Shown: positions 32,240 through 41,680 of the stretch, piece by piece
Layout of the letters: the number at the start of each line of letters is the position of its first letter
Numbering within the stretch: the first letter of the stretch is position 1
Assembly (NCBI GenBank): GCA_017397175.1
Contig: JAFQKA010000031.1
Location: forward strand, 1 to 43,074
Direction: 5' to 3'
From: Clostridia bacterium
GTDB taxonomy: Bacteria; Bacillota; Clostridia; Oscillospirales; CAG-272
Length of the DNA: 43,074 nt
Made by a program: the position numbers and the translations under genes
The notes under the pieces: model-generated
What the model saw: the letters and a program-made list of their open reading frames with translations, nothing else
Told to the model about the DNA's origin: nothing
Databases searched by the model: none

Positions 32240-32283
32240 CAAGAATACGGCATACCTCTCATTTGAGATATGCCGTATTCTTG
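32240..32283. terminator. Terminator of the wecG operon
   Basis: CAAGAATACGGCATA and its exact complement form a 15-bp stem, 20 bases after the glycosyltransferase stop codon. It isolates the Cys-rich transcription unit from the genes upstream. Confidence 0.78.
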
Positions 32284-32302
32284 CAAAACTGTCGTTTTTA
32301 TT

Positions 32303-33058
32303 TTATTTCTTATTGCCGTGAATCATCGTCCCGATCAGAAACTTCGGCAGCTTCATCATTCGTCCGATGCGCTTGGGGTCGCAAATAAGCCGATAAAACC
32401 ATTCAAGATTCAGCTTGATAAATAATTTCGGAGCGCGCTTTACGTTGCCCGAGTAAACGTCGAGACTGCCGCCAAGAGCCAAACAGACTTTTGCGCTCGT
32501 CAGCTTCGGGCCGTTTTCCTTGATCCATTTTTCCTGTGCGGGAACGCCGAGACAAACGAAAAGCAGATCGGGACGGGCGGCGTTGATCTTTTCGATGACC
32601 GCCTCGTTTTCCTCACCCTCTTTTTTGAAATATCCGTCGGCAGTTCCGCAAAATTCAAGCCCGGGATACTGCTCGGCCTTTCTTTTTGCCGCTTCCTCCG
32701 CCACTCCCGGCTTGCCGCCCAGGAAAAATACCTTGTATCCCATTTTTGCACAGTGTTCAAGGGCGCGTTCACCGATCTCAATGCCGGGAATGCGGGCTTT
32801 CAATGGCGTTTTCAGTATCTTTGCCGCCTTTATGACCCCGATCCCGTCGGGGACTACCATAGAGGCGGAATTTATTACGTCGTAATATTCGTTTTGTTCA
32901 ATGCAAAGCTGAACTATCTCGGGGTTGGGCGTGTAGACCGAGAAGACTTTTCCCTCTGTCTTATCACTTGCCAAAGCCTCGTTTACACAGTCCGAAGCCT
33001 CATAGGGCGTGACGTTATCAAAATACACCCCTCGAATATTTATCTTTTCAAATTCCAT
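32303..33058 (-). CDS. WecG/TagA/CpsF-family glycosyltransferase
   Basis: A 251-aa GT26 enzyme; TagA adds N-acetylmannosamine to GlcNAc-diphospho-undecaprenol, the first committed step of wall teichoic acid linkage. Conserved Thr43 (VYTPNPEIV) and the catalytic Asp71 (VPDGIG) match the TagA active site, and GVPAQEKWI and GGSLDVYSGNVKRAPK are family signatures. The Arg/Lys-rich C-terminal tail (PKRIGRMMKLPKF) matches the membrane-docking appendage. The ATG follows GAGGAGAG. The exact sugar is unproven. Confidence 0.92.
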   Translation of the reverse strand: MEFEKINIRGVYFDNVTPYEASDCVNEALASDKTEGKVFSVYTPNPEIVQLCIEQNEYYDVINSASMVVPDGIGVIKAAKILKTPLKARIPGIEIGERALEHCAKMGYKVFFLGGKPGVAEEAAKRKAEQYPGLEFCGTADGYFKKEGEENEAVIEKINAARPDLLFVCLGVPAQEKWIKENGPKLTSAKVCLALGGSLDVYSGNVKRAPKLFIKLNLEWFYRLICDPKRIGRMMKLPKFLIGTMIHGNKK

Positions 33059-33071
33059 TGTGAACTCTCCT

Positions 33072-34418
33072 CTATCTTGTGAGCTTCTTGACCCATTTTC
33101 CGTAGTTTACCATAATAAACGCGGGAATACACTTAAATAGCTGATCCGAATTGAGGCAGAAGACTACCACTTCGGGTCGGGCGTCCAAAACGAACGCCGC
33201 CAGCATCGAAACGGGCAAAACTATGCACCAGATGCTTACGATGTCCTGGATCATCGTGTAAAGGGTCTGTCCGCCGCCCTTGATTATGCCTACGTTGCAG
33301 GGCATCTGATATGCCATTCCCACAAAGGCGATGCTGAGTATCATAAGAAAATGGTCTGCCAGCCTGTATGTAGCGGGATCAAAGCCGCGGTAAAGGGACA
33401 GGACGGGTATGCGGATAAAGAAAAGCAGAACACCGCCGCAGACACCCACCGCCACAAAGAGCCGCTGGAGCTTGTTTACGTAAGCTCTGAGGCGAACAAG
33501 ATCTCCTTCTCCTATGGTCTGTGCGATCACGACACCGGTTGCCGAAGCCGCGCCGATGGCAAAGGATTTTACCATCATGTAAAGATTCGATGCCGCACTG
33601 TTTGCCGCAATGGCAATATCCGACATATGACCGAGGATAGCGGTCTGCGCCGCGGTGCTGAAGCCCCAAAGAGTGCTTGTAATGAGGGACGGTGCCAAAA
33701 CTCTGAAATAGTCCCGCCGCAAAATACGGTTTTGTGCCAGATAGTCGCGGGGACGGATCGAAATGAGCTTGTCATGCTTGAAAACGTAGAACAAAAGCAC
33801 CACAAGCTCTGCCGCGCGGGCAATAAGAGTACCTATCGCCGCACCCTGTACTCCAAGTCTCGGGAATCCGAATTTTCCGTAGATGAGCACGTAGTTGACA
33901 GAGCAGTTGATCACAAGAGCCATGACCGAAAGCTGAAGCGCTATCTTCACTTTTGAAGCGGCGCGCAGAGTGGAGAGCAGAACCATTGAGAGGGCGAACA
34001 TCAGATACGTATATTTGACGATGTCAAGATATTTTGCGCCTTCCTTTATAATTGCCCGGGAGTCGGTGAAAACGCCCAGGATCTCGTGAGGGAAGAAGCT
34101 GACCGCCGCGAAAAGGACAATCGCTACCGCCGCCGAGGATTGCATGGCAACAGCGGCGATGTCTTTAAATTCCTTCTTTCTTTTCTGTCCCAGATACTGA
34201 CCGCCCACAATGACTATCCCATCGCCCAGAGCAATGAGTATCTGCTGGAAGATGAACTGTATCTGGTTCACCGCCGTGACCCCCGAAAGGGCGGTCTCGG
34301 AATACGCTCCCAGCATAATATTGTCCGCCAAATTTACGCTGAGGGTGATAATGTTCTGGATCGCCAAAATGAAAAACATTTTGAGAAAATTGCCGTAAAA
34401 CTTTTTGTTATCCGTCAT
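33072..34418 (-). CDS. MATE-family efflux transporter
   Basis: A 448-aa protein with 12 predicted helices in two similar halves. The start (NIITLSVNLADNIMLGAYSETALSGV) and GIVIVGGQYLGQ are characteristic of the MATE family, which exports drugs, or lipid-linked and secondary compounds, in exchange for Na+ or H+. Its ATG overlaps the dusB stop by four bases (ATGA), with GAGGAGG upstream. Its position beside a lipid-linked sugar transferase is suggestive only. Confidence 0.93.
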   Translation of the reverse strand: MTDNKKFYGNFLKMFFILAIQNIITLSVNLADNIMLGAYSETALSGVTAVNQIQFIFQQILIALGDGIVIVGGQYLGQKRKKEFKDIAAVAMQSSAAVAIVLFAAVSFFPHEILGVFTDSRAIIKEGAKYLDIVKYTYLMFALSMVLLSTLRAASKVKIALQLSVMALVINCSVNYVLIYGKFGFPRLGVQGAAIGTLIARAAELVVLLFYVFKHDKLISIRPRDYLAQNRILRRDYFRVLAPSLITSTLWGFSTAAQTAILGHMSDIAIAANSAASNLYMMVKSFAIGAASATGVVIAQTIGEGDLVRLRAYVNKLQRLFVAVGVCGGVLLFFIRIPVLSLYRGFDPATYRLADHFLMILSIAFVGMAYQMPCNVGIIKGGGQTLYTMIQDIVSIWCIVLPVSMLAAFVLDARPEVVVFCLNSDQLFKCIPAFIMVNYGKWVKKLTR

Positions 34419-35455
34419 TTTCCGTCCTCCTCTGTCAGACGGCAGATGACCGCCTTTATCTGCTCTATGTCCGCAGATTCGTTTATGCGGCGGCGCGCCT
34501 CTGCCGCGCCGCGCACGTTTTTGATATACCAGGCAATATGCTTTTTTGCTTCCTGCCCCGCAATGAAATCGCCCTTGTAGAGCCTCATAAGCTCAAGATG
34601 CGAAAGAGCCGTTTTTATGCGCTCTTCAAGGGTTGGCGGCACAAATTCTTCTCCGCGGACCGCATTGGAAATCTCGGAGAAAAACCAAGGGTTTCCCAAA
34701 GCTCCGCGACCTATCATAACGCCGTCACAGCCCGTTATTTCAACCATTTTTTGCGCGTCCCGCGCCGTGCAGATATCGCCGTTTCCGATAACGGGGATCT
34801 TTACGGCTTTTTTCACGTCCGCTATGACCGACCAATCGGCTGAGGGTGCGTACATCTGCTGTCTTGTCCTTCCGTGAACGAACACCGCCGCGGCACCGTT
34901 TGCCTCGGCAATTTTTGCGATCTCGGGCGCATTTATGCTTTTTTCGTCCCAGCCTGCGCGGATCTTCACCGTCACGGGGATTTTTACGGCACCGCTGACC
35001 GCTTTCACTATCTCGCCCACCAATTTGGGGTCTCGCATCAGAGCCGAGCCTTCGCCGTTGCTCACTATCTTGTGGACGGGACAGCCCATGTTTATGTCTA
35101 TCGAAACGGGGAGACCGTTCCCGGTGCGTCCTCTGTACCCGCCCGATTCAAGCAGAGCCGCCGCCTTTGCCATAAAGGACGGCTCCGAGCCGAATATCTG
35201 CACTGCCATCGGCTCTTCGTTCTTGTATACGTCCGCCAGCGGCGCGGTGCGGCTCTCCGAGTTTTTCTTTGACATCTGCTCGTAGCAAAGTGCCTTTGCG
35301 GAGACCATCTCGCTGACGGTCAATGCCGCGCCGTGCTTTCGGCAGATCTCTCTGAACGCCCGATCCGTGGCACCTGCCATTGGTGCCAGCACAAGGCCGT
35401 TTTCTATTTTTACTTCTCCCAGAGAGAAGCCGTTTATTTTCAATTTCTCGGTCAT
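34415..35455 (-). CDS. dusB: tRNA-dihydrouridine synthase
   Basis: A 346-aa FMN enzyme that reduces uridine in tRNA to dihydrouridine. LAPMAGATDRAFREICRKHGA at the start, DINMGCPVHKIVSNGEGSALM near residue 105 (with the catalytic Cys in MGCP), and GNGDI and DGVMIGRGALGNPW in the barrel are clear. The ATG at 35455 follows AAGGAGAG; an overlapping GTG at 35479 is possible. It sits in an operon with three envelope-related genes, as dusB often does with unrelated partners. Confidence 0.95.
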   Translation of the reverse strand: MTEKLKINGFSLGEVKIENGLVLAPMAGATDRAFREICRKHGAALTVSEMVSAKALCYEQMSKKNSESRTAPLADVYKNEEPMAVQIFGSEPSFMAKAAALLESGGYRGRTGNGLPVSIDINMGCPVHKIVSNGEGSALMRDPKLVGEIVKAVSGAVKIPVTVKIRAGWDEKSINAPEIAKIAEANGAAAVFVHGRTRQQMYAPSADWSVIADVKKAVKIPVIGNGDICTARDAQKMVEITGCDGVMIGRGALGNPWFFSEISNAVRGEEFVPPTLEERIKTALSHLELMRLYKGDFIAGQEAKKHIAWYIKNVRGAAEARRRINESADIEQIKAVICRLTEEDGK

Positions 35456-35475
35456 TTTGACTTCTCTCCTTTCGG

Positions 35476-36993
35476 TCACTCTCTCGTGACCGTTACGGTT
35501 TTTGTCTTGTCTCCGCTTTTCAGCAGGAGCTTGTTTTCGCCCATTGAAAGGGGGATCTGCACCTCAAAATCTCCGCTTTTGTCACGGCTGATCCTTTTGC
35601 CGTTCAGAGTAAAGGGCAGAGCGGGATCGGCGTGACCGCGCAGAGTATACACGTATGCAGTGGTGACAACCTCGGCCGAGCCCTCGATCTTTATCTGCGA
35701 ATAGTCACAAACAGGGTCGGAATAGATGATTTCTTCCTTGAAGGCGTCCCGCGTCTCGTCCGAAAGCCCTTTTGTGTTTGCTTTCAGCGCACTGTAGCCG
35801 TAAAGGACGCTTCCGCGAAAAGAAAGAAGCTCGCGGGAAAGGCTTATCTGCTCGGTCAGCTCCCCTTCGGGGGATTCCCAGGTGTCGTAATTGTAGACTC
35901 CGTGGGCAATGAGCAAGTCAACTCCCGTACCGTCAAGGGCGGCGTTCCACCAATTTGCCAATTCCTCGTACGGCGCGGCGGAGGAGGATCTTTGCCAATA
36001 AAGCTGTGGCGCGATGTAGTCGACGTAGCCGCCCTTGACCCAGGACAGCGCGTCGCAGTAAAGGGACTTGTATGCCTCAAAGCCCTTTGTGGCACTTCCG
36101 CCGTTTTTACCGTCATCATTTTGCCAGATGCCAAAGGGCGAAATACCGAAAAGACAGGTGCTTTTCAGAGATTTTACAGTGTCGTAGCAAAGATTTACGA
36201 GCGCATTGATATTTTCACGTCGCCAGTCGTCAAGAGCTTTTCCGCCGCCGTATTTTGCAAAGGAGACCGAATCGTCAAAGACAGCGGTCTTGCCGTCCGC
36301 GCTTACGGGATAGGGATAGAAATAGTCGTCGAAAACGACGCCGTCAACCGCATAATTTTCCACGATTTCCGCCACTCCCTGCGCGATATACTCGCGCACA
36401 AAAGGGTTGCCTGCGTCAAAATAGAGCTTGCCGTCGCTGTATGGTATCACCCAATCGGGGTTTTTGCGGGCGGGGTGGTCTTCCGAAAGCTCGGTCACGT
36501 CGGTCTTGGGGTTGGACGCGCTTCCGTAGGTCACGCGCAGGGGATTTACCCATGCGTGGACGTTGATCTTTTCCTTTTTTGTTATGCCGATAAGATATTC
36601 AAGGCAGTCGAAGTTTTGCACCGCCTCCCCCTGCTTGCCGGAAACAAATTGGGACTGGGGGAAAAGCTCGGATCTGTAAAGAGCGTCGGCGCAGGGACGC
36701 ACCTGAAAGAAAATGGTGTTCAGGTTGTTTTCTTTGCAGGTGGCAACAATATCCTCAAGCTCTTTTTTCAGCTTTTCGGCGGAAAGCCCCTGCTTTGATG
36801 GAAAATTGATGTTGCCCACGGTGGCGATCCACACCCCGCGCACCTCGCTATCGGGATTGAGAAGCCCGATGGCGTGAGGAATTTCGTTGTCGGGCGCGAG
36901 AGGGGTCACGCCGTCGCTTTTTTTCACGGTGTCAGAGCAGGACGAAAGAAAAAGCGCAAAAAGACACAAAAGCAGTGCAATAAAGCGTTTCAT
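35476..36993 (-). CDS. Lipoprotein of the glycosyl hydrolase 10-like (GHL10) family
   Basis: A 505-aa surface lipoprotein with signal peptide and lipobox (LSSC, Cys19). The barrel domain (about 50-390) shows VRGVWIATVGNINFPSK, FFQVRPCADALYRSELFPQS and HAWVNPLRVTYG, hallmarks of the DUF187/GHL10 family. The E. coli relative DigH (YddW) cleaves glycan strands lacking stem peptides, so a cell-wall role is likely. A C-terminal beta domain follows. The ATG at 36993 follows GGAGGGGAGAAA; longer readings run into the promoter. Confidence 0.88.
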   Translation of the reverse strand: MKRFIALLLCLFALFLSSCSDTVKKSDGVTPLAPDNEIPHAIGLLNPDSEVRGVWIATVGNINFPSKQGLSAEKLKKELEDIVATCKENNLNTIFFQVRPCADALYRSELFPQSQFVSGKQGEAVQNFDCLEYLIGITKKEKINVHAWVNPLRVTYGSASNPKTDVTELSEDHPARKNPDWVIPYSDGKLYFDAGNPFVREYIAQGVAEIVENYAVDGVVFDDYFYPYPVSADGKTAVFDDSVSFAKYGGGKALDDWRRENINALVNLCYDTVKSLKSTCLFGISPFGIWQNDDGKNGGSATKGFEAYKSLYCDALSWVKGGYVDYIAPQLYWQRSSSAAPYEELANWWNAALDGTGVDLLIAHGVYNYDTWESPEGELTEQISLSRELLSFRGSVLYGYSALKANTKGLSDETRDAFKEEIIYSDPVCDYSQIKIEGSAEVVTTAYVYTLRGHADPALPFTLNGKRISRDKSGDFEVQIPLSMGENKLLLKSGDKTKTVTVTRE

Positions 36994-37027
36994 TTTCTCC
37001 CCTCCCCCGTGTAAAATTCTTCCCTTA

Positions 37028-37056
37028 ATTTTAACACACATGATATAATTTGTCAA
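37028..37056 (-). promoter_or_regulatory. Promoter of the GHL10-dusB-MATE-wecG operon
   Basis: Consensus TTGACA (37051-37056) and TAAAAT (37028-37033), 17 bases apart on the minus strand, 34 bases before the ATG. Confidence 0.82.
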
Positions 37057-37122
37057 TCATGAATAATCTTCCCGTCAATGCGTAAATAATACAGCAAAGG
37101 CATTGAAAGGACGGTAAAAAAT

Positions 37123-37740
37123 ATGAAAAAGGACAGAAAAATATTCACCATACTTACCTTGTCGGTCCTCTGCGCGCTTGTGCTTGGACTTTTTCCCGTT
37201 TCGGGCGAGGAAAAGGTGTACGACAGCGTCGTGCGGCTGCACGTTCTGGCAAATTCGGACAGCGAGGCAGACCAGGAGCTGAAATTGAAAGTGCGCGACC
37301 GAATAATCGAGGTGACAAAGGAGCTTTTTTCCCGAGCTCAGACAAGGGAGGACGCGGAAAGGATAGCGCGCTCCGCGTTGTCTTTCATTGAGCGCGAGGC
37401 CGAAACGGTAGTTGAAGAAAACGGATTTACTTACCCTGTTTCGGTCGAGCTTGGGCAGGAGGAATACCCCGAGCGTGACTACGAGGGGCTGAAATTCCCT
37501 GCGGGCGAGTACCTTTCCCTGCGCGTGATGATAGGGGACGCCGAGGGGCAGAATTGGTGGTGCGTGCTTTTTCCGCCCATTTGTCTGAGAGCCGCTTCGC
37601 GGAAGGGGGACGACACGGAAAAGGCGTTCGTTGAGGCAGGGCTTACGGGAGAGCAGTACAGAATAATCACCGAGAGCGACGAGGGACGGTACAAGGTGAA
37701 ATTCAAGATCCTTGAAATACTAAAGGAGCTTTTTGGGTAA
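37123..37740 (+). CDS. spoIIR: Stage II sporulation protein R
   Basis: A 205-aa protein secreted from the forespore that triggers SpoIIGA to process pro-sigma-E in the mother cell. A signal peptide (about 1-28) precedes the conserved VVRLHVLANSDSEADQELKLKVRDR and the late NWWCVLFPPICL motif. The ATG follows GAAAGGACGG. It indicates a sporulation-competent lineage. Forespore sigma-F transcription is expected but no clear sigma-F site was identified. Confidence 0.96.
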   Translation: MKKDRKIFTILTLSVLCALVLGLFPVSGEEKVYDSVVRLHVLANSDSEADQELKLKVRDRIIEVTKELFSRAQTREDAERIARSALSFIEREAETVVEENGFTYPVSVELGQEEYPERDYEGLKFPAGEYLSLRVMIGDAEGQNWWCVLFPPICLRAASRKGDDTEKAFVEAGLTGEQYRIITESDEGRYKVKFKILEILKELFG

Positions 37741-37754
37741 GACACAGTATAACG

Positions 37755-37781
37755 AAAACCCCGCCACTATGGCGGGGTTTT
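37755..37781 (+). terminator. Terminator of spoIIR
   Basis: AAAACCCCGCC and GGCGGGGTTTT form an 11-bp stem around a 5-base loop, 15 bases after the stop codon. Confidence 0.92.
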
Positions 37782-38270
37782 GTATAGGTTTTACCTATGA
37801 GCAGAAACAAATAAAAAGTCAGCGCAGAATGTTCTTGTGTAAAAGGCTCCCTCCGGGAGGGAGCTGTCACCGTAGGTGACTGAAGGAGAAGGCGTTGACA
37901 TGAAGCCTGTTCAAACCTCACGTAACGCAGGCTCCTTCCGTCTTTTGCTACGCAAAATCCACCTCCCTCCCGGAGGGAGGCTTACGCCTCATTTTCTTTG
38001 TAAAAGAAAATGAGATTAAGATTTCATTTGCGGGTGCGCGGGAGGATGATATCCTCCCCTACCGGGACAGATGAAGACGTTTGCTCTCATGTTGTGGGGA
38101 GCAATACATAATTGCTCGTTTTTGCGGGCGACGGCGAGCTTGCTCGTTTATGGTCGCCCCTACATTGTGAAATTCAACGCAAAGCGGAAACCCGTAAGGC
38201 TCCCTCCGGGAGGTAGCGAAGCGGCGCGAGGGCGTTGAATGACTATGCGGTGTGGTGTCACGGAGGTTTA
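37782..38270. repeat. Mosaic of intergenic hairpin repeats
   Basis: No gene lies here. A two-hairpin unit at 37846-37890 (CTCCCT/AGGGAG stem, then GTCACC/GGTGAC) recurs in reverse at 37931-37980 and forward at 42779-42830. A 33-base segment at 37894-37926 recurs inverted at 42855-42887. An A/T hairpin lies near 37989-38013, a 39-base segment at 38129-38167 is the exact inverse of 31500-31538, and part of another CTCCCTCCGGGAGG unit lies near 38200. Confidence 0.85.
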
Positions 38271-39533
38271 TTATTTGATCTTTCTGCATTCAAGGTAATA
38301 TCTCTTGTCGTGGGCGTGACCCATGGAGAAGGTTTTACGGGGCAGAGCGCCGTCGCAGAGTACTGTCTTGAAAAGCTGGCTCTTTTCCATGCCCGAGAAG
38401 ATAAATCCGACAGCGTTTTCTCCTCGCGCCAGAGCTATGAGCGATTCCTCGCCGTGTATGTAGTCCACCTCCGCCTCGGGGTGGGCTTCTGTATAGCTGT
38501 CAAGGAAATTCTGCAGCGTTCCCACAGTCAACTGTGCCTCGGGGCGGGTGAATTCGTATTCGCTGTCAAAGATCTCGCTGAAGATCTGTACCTTTTGAGA
38601 TGGTCCGTTGCCGTGCAAAAGCTCGGAATATTTCCTCAGCTCGTTTACCACGTCAACAGGGTCGACGTTGAACACAACCCGATAGATAGGTTCAAACTGC
38701 AATGCGTCGTCGTGGAGATTCACCATCTCGCAAAGGGCGTATCGTGCAAGAGACCCTCTCGCCGCCTCCTCGCCCAGCTTTTCTTTCAGCTCGGTGTAAC
38801 AAGCCTTGGCGGTGGCAAGTGAGTGATTTCCGTCGCCTACCGCAAAAAGCAAAGGCGCAAAATCACCCTCACCGTAACGCTCTGTCATCTTTTCGGGGGT
38901 TATCAGAGCTGAAAGTGCCTCGTTTATTCTCTTCTGCTCACTCTCGGGCAGGAAAAATCCCTTTGCGTGACCGCCGCCGCACATAAGGTCGAAATCGTAA
39001 GCGATATCAAGCCGATCCTTCTTCTCTGTCAGCGGCTCGATTACGGTCTTTTCGGGGTCGTCGATAAGAAGCATAACGTGGGGAAGCTCGATGGGCGCGT
39101 CTCGGCGGATCTTTACACGGGGCGGAATGCGCGAGAGCACCGTCCCCTCGGTGGCGCGTATCAGCGAATCCGAGCCGCGATTAAAATCGTATTCTTCAAG
39201 GTCGATCATGCCCACGATTCCCCGTCTGATAATGCCGTCTCTCTGGGTTCTTTCAAGGAATATCATGCTGTCGGGGTGAGAAATGAGCACGTTTTTCAGA
39301 TATTTTTCCATCTCGGCGTTGATCTTTGGAACTCGCTCCTCGGTCTGATCCAGATAGACCTCGGGCAGGATCATATTCAGCGTGGAGGGACTGTCCCCCG
39401 CCGCCTTTGCCGCGCCCTCCCAGTATTGGGGCTCGCTTGTGTACTGATCGCAGGCGACCACCGCCCAACGCACACCGTCTACTATCTTAAAATCAGGCAG
39501 AAGAATATCCGCCGCACTAAAATAATTTTTCAC
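38271..39533 (-). CDS. DUF1015-family protein
   Basis: A 420-aa cytoplasmic protein of the DUF1015 family, with FSAADILLPDF at the start, WAVVACDQYTSEPQYW, and the conserved VGDGNHSLATAKACY motif near residue 262. Function is not established for this family. The start is GTG at 39533 after GAAGGAAAGG; a TTG at 39608 would open a longer frame but its first codons overlap a perfect promoter. It has its own promoter divergent from the ABC exporter. Confidence 0.88.
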   Translation of the reverse strand: MKNYFSAADILLPDFKIVDGVRWAVVACDQYTSEPQYWEGAAKAAGDSPSTLNMILPEVYLDQTEERVPKINAEMEKYLKNVLISHPDSMIFLERTQRDGIIRRGIVGMIDLEEYDFNRGSDSLIRATEGTVLSRIPPRVKIRRDAPIELPHVMLLIDDPEKTVIEPLTEKKDRLDIAYDFDLMCGGGHAKGFFLPESEQKRINEALSALITPEKMTERYGEGDFAPLLFAVGDGNHSLATAKACYTELKEKLGEEAARGSLARYALCEMVNLHDDALQFEPIYRVVFNVDPVDVVNELRKYSELLHGNGPSQKVQIFSEIFDSEYEFTRPEAQLTVGTLQNFLDSYTEAHPEAEVDYIHGEESLIALARGENAVGFIFSGMEKSQLFKTVLCDGALPRKTFSMGHAHDKRYYLECRKIK

Positions 39534-39566
39534 CGCAAAATCAAACCTTTCCTTCAGATTACTATG

Positions 39567-39595
39567 ATTATATATCAGATCGGCAATTTTTTCAA
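39567..39595 (-). promoter_or_regulatory. Promoter of the DUF1015 gene
   Basis: TTGAAA (39590-39595) and consensus TATAAT (39567-39572) are 17 bases apart. The transcript would start near 39560, which fixes the translation start downstream at 39533. Confidence 0.8.
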
Positions 39596-39624
39596 CAGAA
39601 ACGGGCAAATTTTTATTTGGTGAC

Positions 39625-39653
39625 TTGTAAAACTATTTTTTTTATGCTATACT
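39625..39653 (+). promoter_or_regulatory. Promoter of the ABC exporter
   Basis: TTGTAA (39625-39630) and TATACT (39648-39653) with 17 bases between, 35 bases before the ATG. Confidence 0.7.
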
Positions 39654-39688
39654 TAAACCAAAAAAAGGAAAAAAGGAGATTTTTCAGA

Positions 39689-41611
39689 ATGCCTCCGAGA
39701 ATGTTTGAATACGAAAAGATCCCGAAGCCAAAGAGTTTTAGGGAAGTGCCGTCTTATCTGAAAAAGATCGTAAGCGGTTTTTTCTCCCGACTTGTCTACG
39801 TGTTCCGTCTCGTTCACGAAACGGGCAGATGGATATTTGCGGCGCTGACCGTCGTTACCATACTTCAGGGTATAGTTCCCGTGGTTTTGACCTACGTTTC
39901 AAAATACCTGCTCAACGCCTTGCAGACCATGCACGGAAAGGGCAGCGGAATCGAGGAATTTACCACCCTTGGTATTTCTTCGGACAATATTCTTTTCCTG
40001 CTTATTGCCATGTCGGTGCTGGGAATATTCAACACGGTCATATGGCAGGTATCGGGCGCGATCACAAAGATCGCCAGCGAGAGGGTGACCATGCAGGTTC
40101 GGATCCGCATTATGCAGAAGGCAAAGGAGACGGATATTGCCGCCTTCGACCTGCCCGCCTTCTACGAAAAGCTTGAAAACGCAAACCGCGAGGCGGGACA
40201 CAGACCCTTGCAGATAATCCAGTCGATATTCGGCATAATCAGCACCTCCATAACCATGGTCTCTTTTGTTCTGGTGCTTGCAACGGCACCGGGAATGTGG
40301 TGGTCTGCGCTGATAATTATTGCCGTTTCCGTCCCCTCGGCCATAATCAGTCTTACATTCAGAAAAAAGAACTTTTTCTACATGCGCTTCCGTTCAAAGG
40401 AACGCCGCCAGATGAACTATTACAGCAACACCATGGTAAACAAGGACATGGCAAAGGAGCTGAGAATCTATGGGCTTGGTGACGTTCTGATAGATCGCTT
40501 CAAATCCATCTTCGAAATTTATTTTAAAGGTATTCGGAAGCTCATTTTGTCCGAGAGCGTCTGGCACGTGGCAATCTCCGTCATTTCCACCGCCACCCAC
40601 GGCATCTTTTTTGCAATGCTTGCGTTTATGGTGTTCATGGGAAAAATTCTTATCGGTGACTATTCGCTCTATATAGGCGCCATAACAAGCATCGGAAACT
40701 CTGTATCAAATCTGATCTCGACCTCCGCGTCGGTCTACGAGGGAACGCTGTTTATTGATAACCTTATGTCCTTTATGAACGAAAAGCCCACAGTCGTTCC
40801 GAGTGTCAAAGTCCCCGAGAGAGTAAAGCACGGCGGACCTCATTCCATCGAATTTTGCAACGTCAGCTTTTCCTATCCCGGATCGGACAAGGCTGTGTTG
40901 CAGAATATCAATCTGAAGTTCAATCCCGGCGAGACGGTGGTTCTCGTGGGCCTTAACGGCGCGGGAAAGACCACGCTAATAAAGCTCCTGACCCGACTTT
41001 ACGACCCCACCGAGGGCGTCATATTGCTTGACGGCAAGGATCTTCGCTCTTACGCCGTAGAGGACGTTTACAAGACCTTTGGCATCATCTTCCAGGATTT
41101 CGGAAAGTACGCCTTTACGGTTGAGGAGAACATCAGATTCGGAGACGTGACAAAGAAGGCAGAGGAGGGTGACGTCAGGAGAGCGGCCGCTCTGGGCGAC
41201 GCGGACGGATTTATTTCCGACCTGCCCGACGGCTACGATACCCCTCTCATGCGTCATTTTGAGGAGAACGGCACCGAGCTTTCCATCGGTCAATGGCAAA
41301 AGCTGGCTATTGCCCGTGCCTTTTACAGCGATCACGACATTCTGATCCTGGACGAGCCTACGGCATCTCTTGACCCCATGGCAGAGCAGGAGATCTACAC
41401 TCAGTTCGATATGCTCCGCCAAAACAAGACCTCCATTTTCGTTTCTCACCGTCTTTCAAGCGCGACTATCGCTTCGAAGATCGTGGTGCTTGAGTACGGA
41501 AAGGTCATCGAGGAGGGAACTCACGCTCAGCTGATGGCATCGCAGGGTAAATACTTTGAGCTTTTCTCAACTCAGGCAAAGAGATATATCGAAAGCCAAA
41601 ACGAGGAATGA
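39689..41611 (+). CDS. ABC exporter, fused permease and ATPase
   Basis: A 640-aa half-transporter. The first about 370 residues form a six-helix type IV exporter domain, and the ATPase follows with Walker A GLNGAGKTT near residue 425, signature LSIGQWQKLAIARAF near 530 and Walker B ILILDEPTASLD. The signature reads LSIGQ instead of LSGGQ, as in several lantibiotic and peptide exporters. No partner half-transporter is adjacent, so it probably homodimerises. The ATG follows AAAAGGAG. The cargo is unknown. Confidence 0.92.
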   Translation: MPPRMFEYEKIPKPKSFREVPSYLKKIVSGFFSRLVYVFRLVHETGRWIFAALTVVTILQGIVPVVLTYVSKYLLNALQTMHGKGSGIEEFTTLGISSDNILFLLIAMSVLGIFNTVIWQVSGAITKIASERVTMQVRIRIMQKAKETDIAAFDLPAFYEKLENANREAGHRPLQIIQSIFGIISTSITMVSFVLVLATAPGMWWSALIIIAVSVPSAIISLTFRKKNFFYMRFRSKERRQMNYYSNTMVNKDMAKELRIYGLGDVLIDRFKSIFEIYFKGIRKLILSESVWHVAISVISTATHGIFFAMLAFMVFMGKILIGDYSLYIGAITSIGNSVSNLISTSASVYEGTLFIDNLMSFMNEKPTVVPSVKVPERVKHGGPHSIEFCNVSFSYPGSDKAVLQNINLKFNPGETVVLVGLNGAGKTTLIKLLTRLYDPTEGVILLDGKDLRSYAVEDVYKTFGIIFQDFGKYAFTVEENIRFGDVTKKAEEGDVRRAAALGDADGFISDLPDGYDTPLMRHFEENGTELSIGQWQKLAIARAFYSDHDILILDEPTASLDPMAEQEIYTQFDMLRQNKTSIFVSHRLSSATIASKIVVLEYGKVIEEGTHAQLMASQGKYFELFSTQAKRYIESQNEE

Positions 41612-41640
41612 TAAAATCAACCCCTCTTTTTCATTACACA

Positions 41641-41674
41641 ACAAATCACCGCGGCAAATGCCGCGGTGATTTGT
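41641..41674. terminator. Bidirectional terminator
   Basis: ACAAATCACCGCGGC and its exact complement give a 15-bp stem with an AAAT loop between the convergent ABC exporter and fucosidase genes. Confidence 0.92.
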
Positions 41675-41680
41675 TGTTAT

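Noticed and set aside
35632..36798. A 388-codon open frame opposite the GHL10 lipoprotein gene
   Set aside because: Antisense shadow of a clear lipoprotein gene with its own promoter; no recognisable domain.
37057..37122. Sigma-F promoter for spoIIR
   Set aside because: Expected from the family, but no sequence with acceptable -35 and -10 matches and spacing was found by eye.
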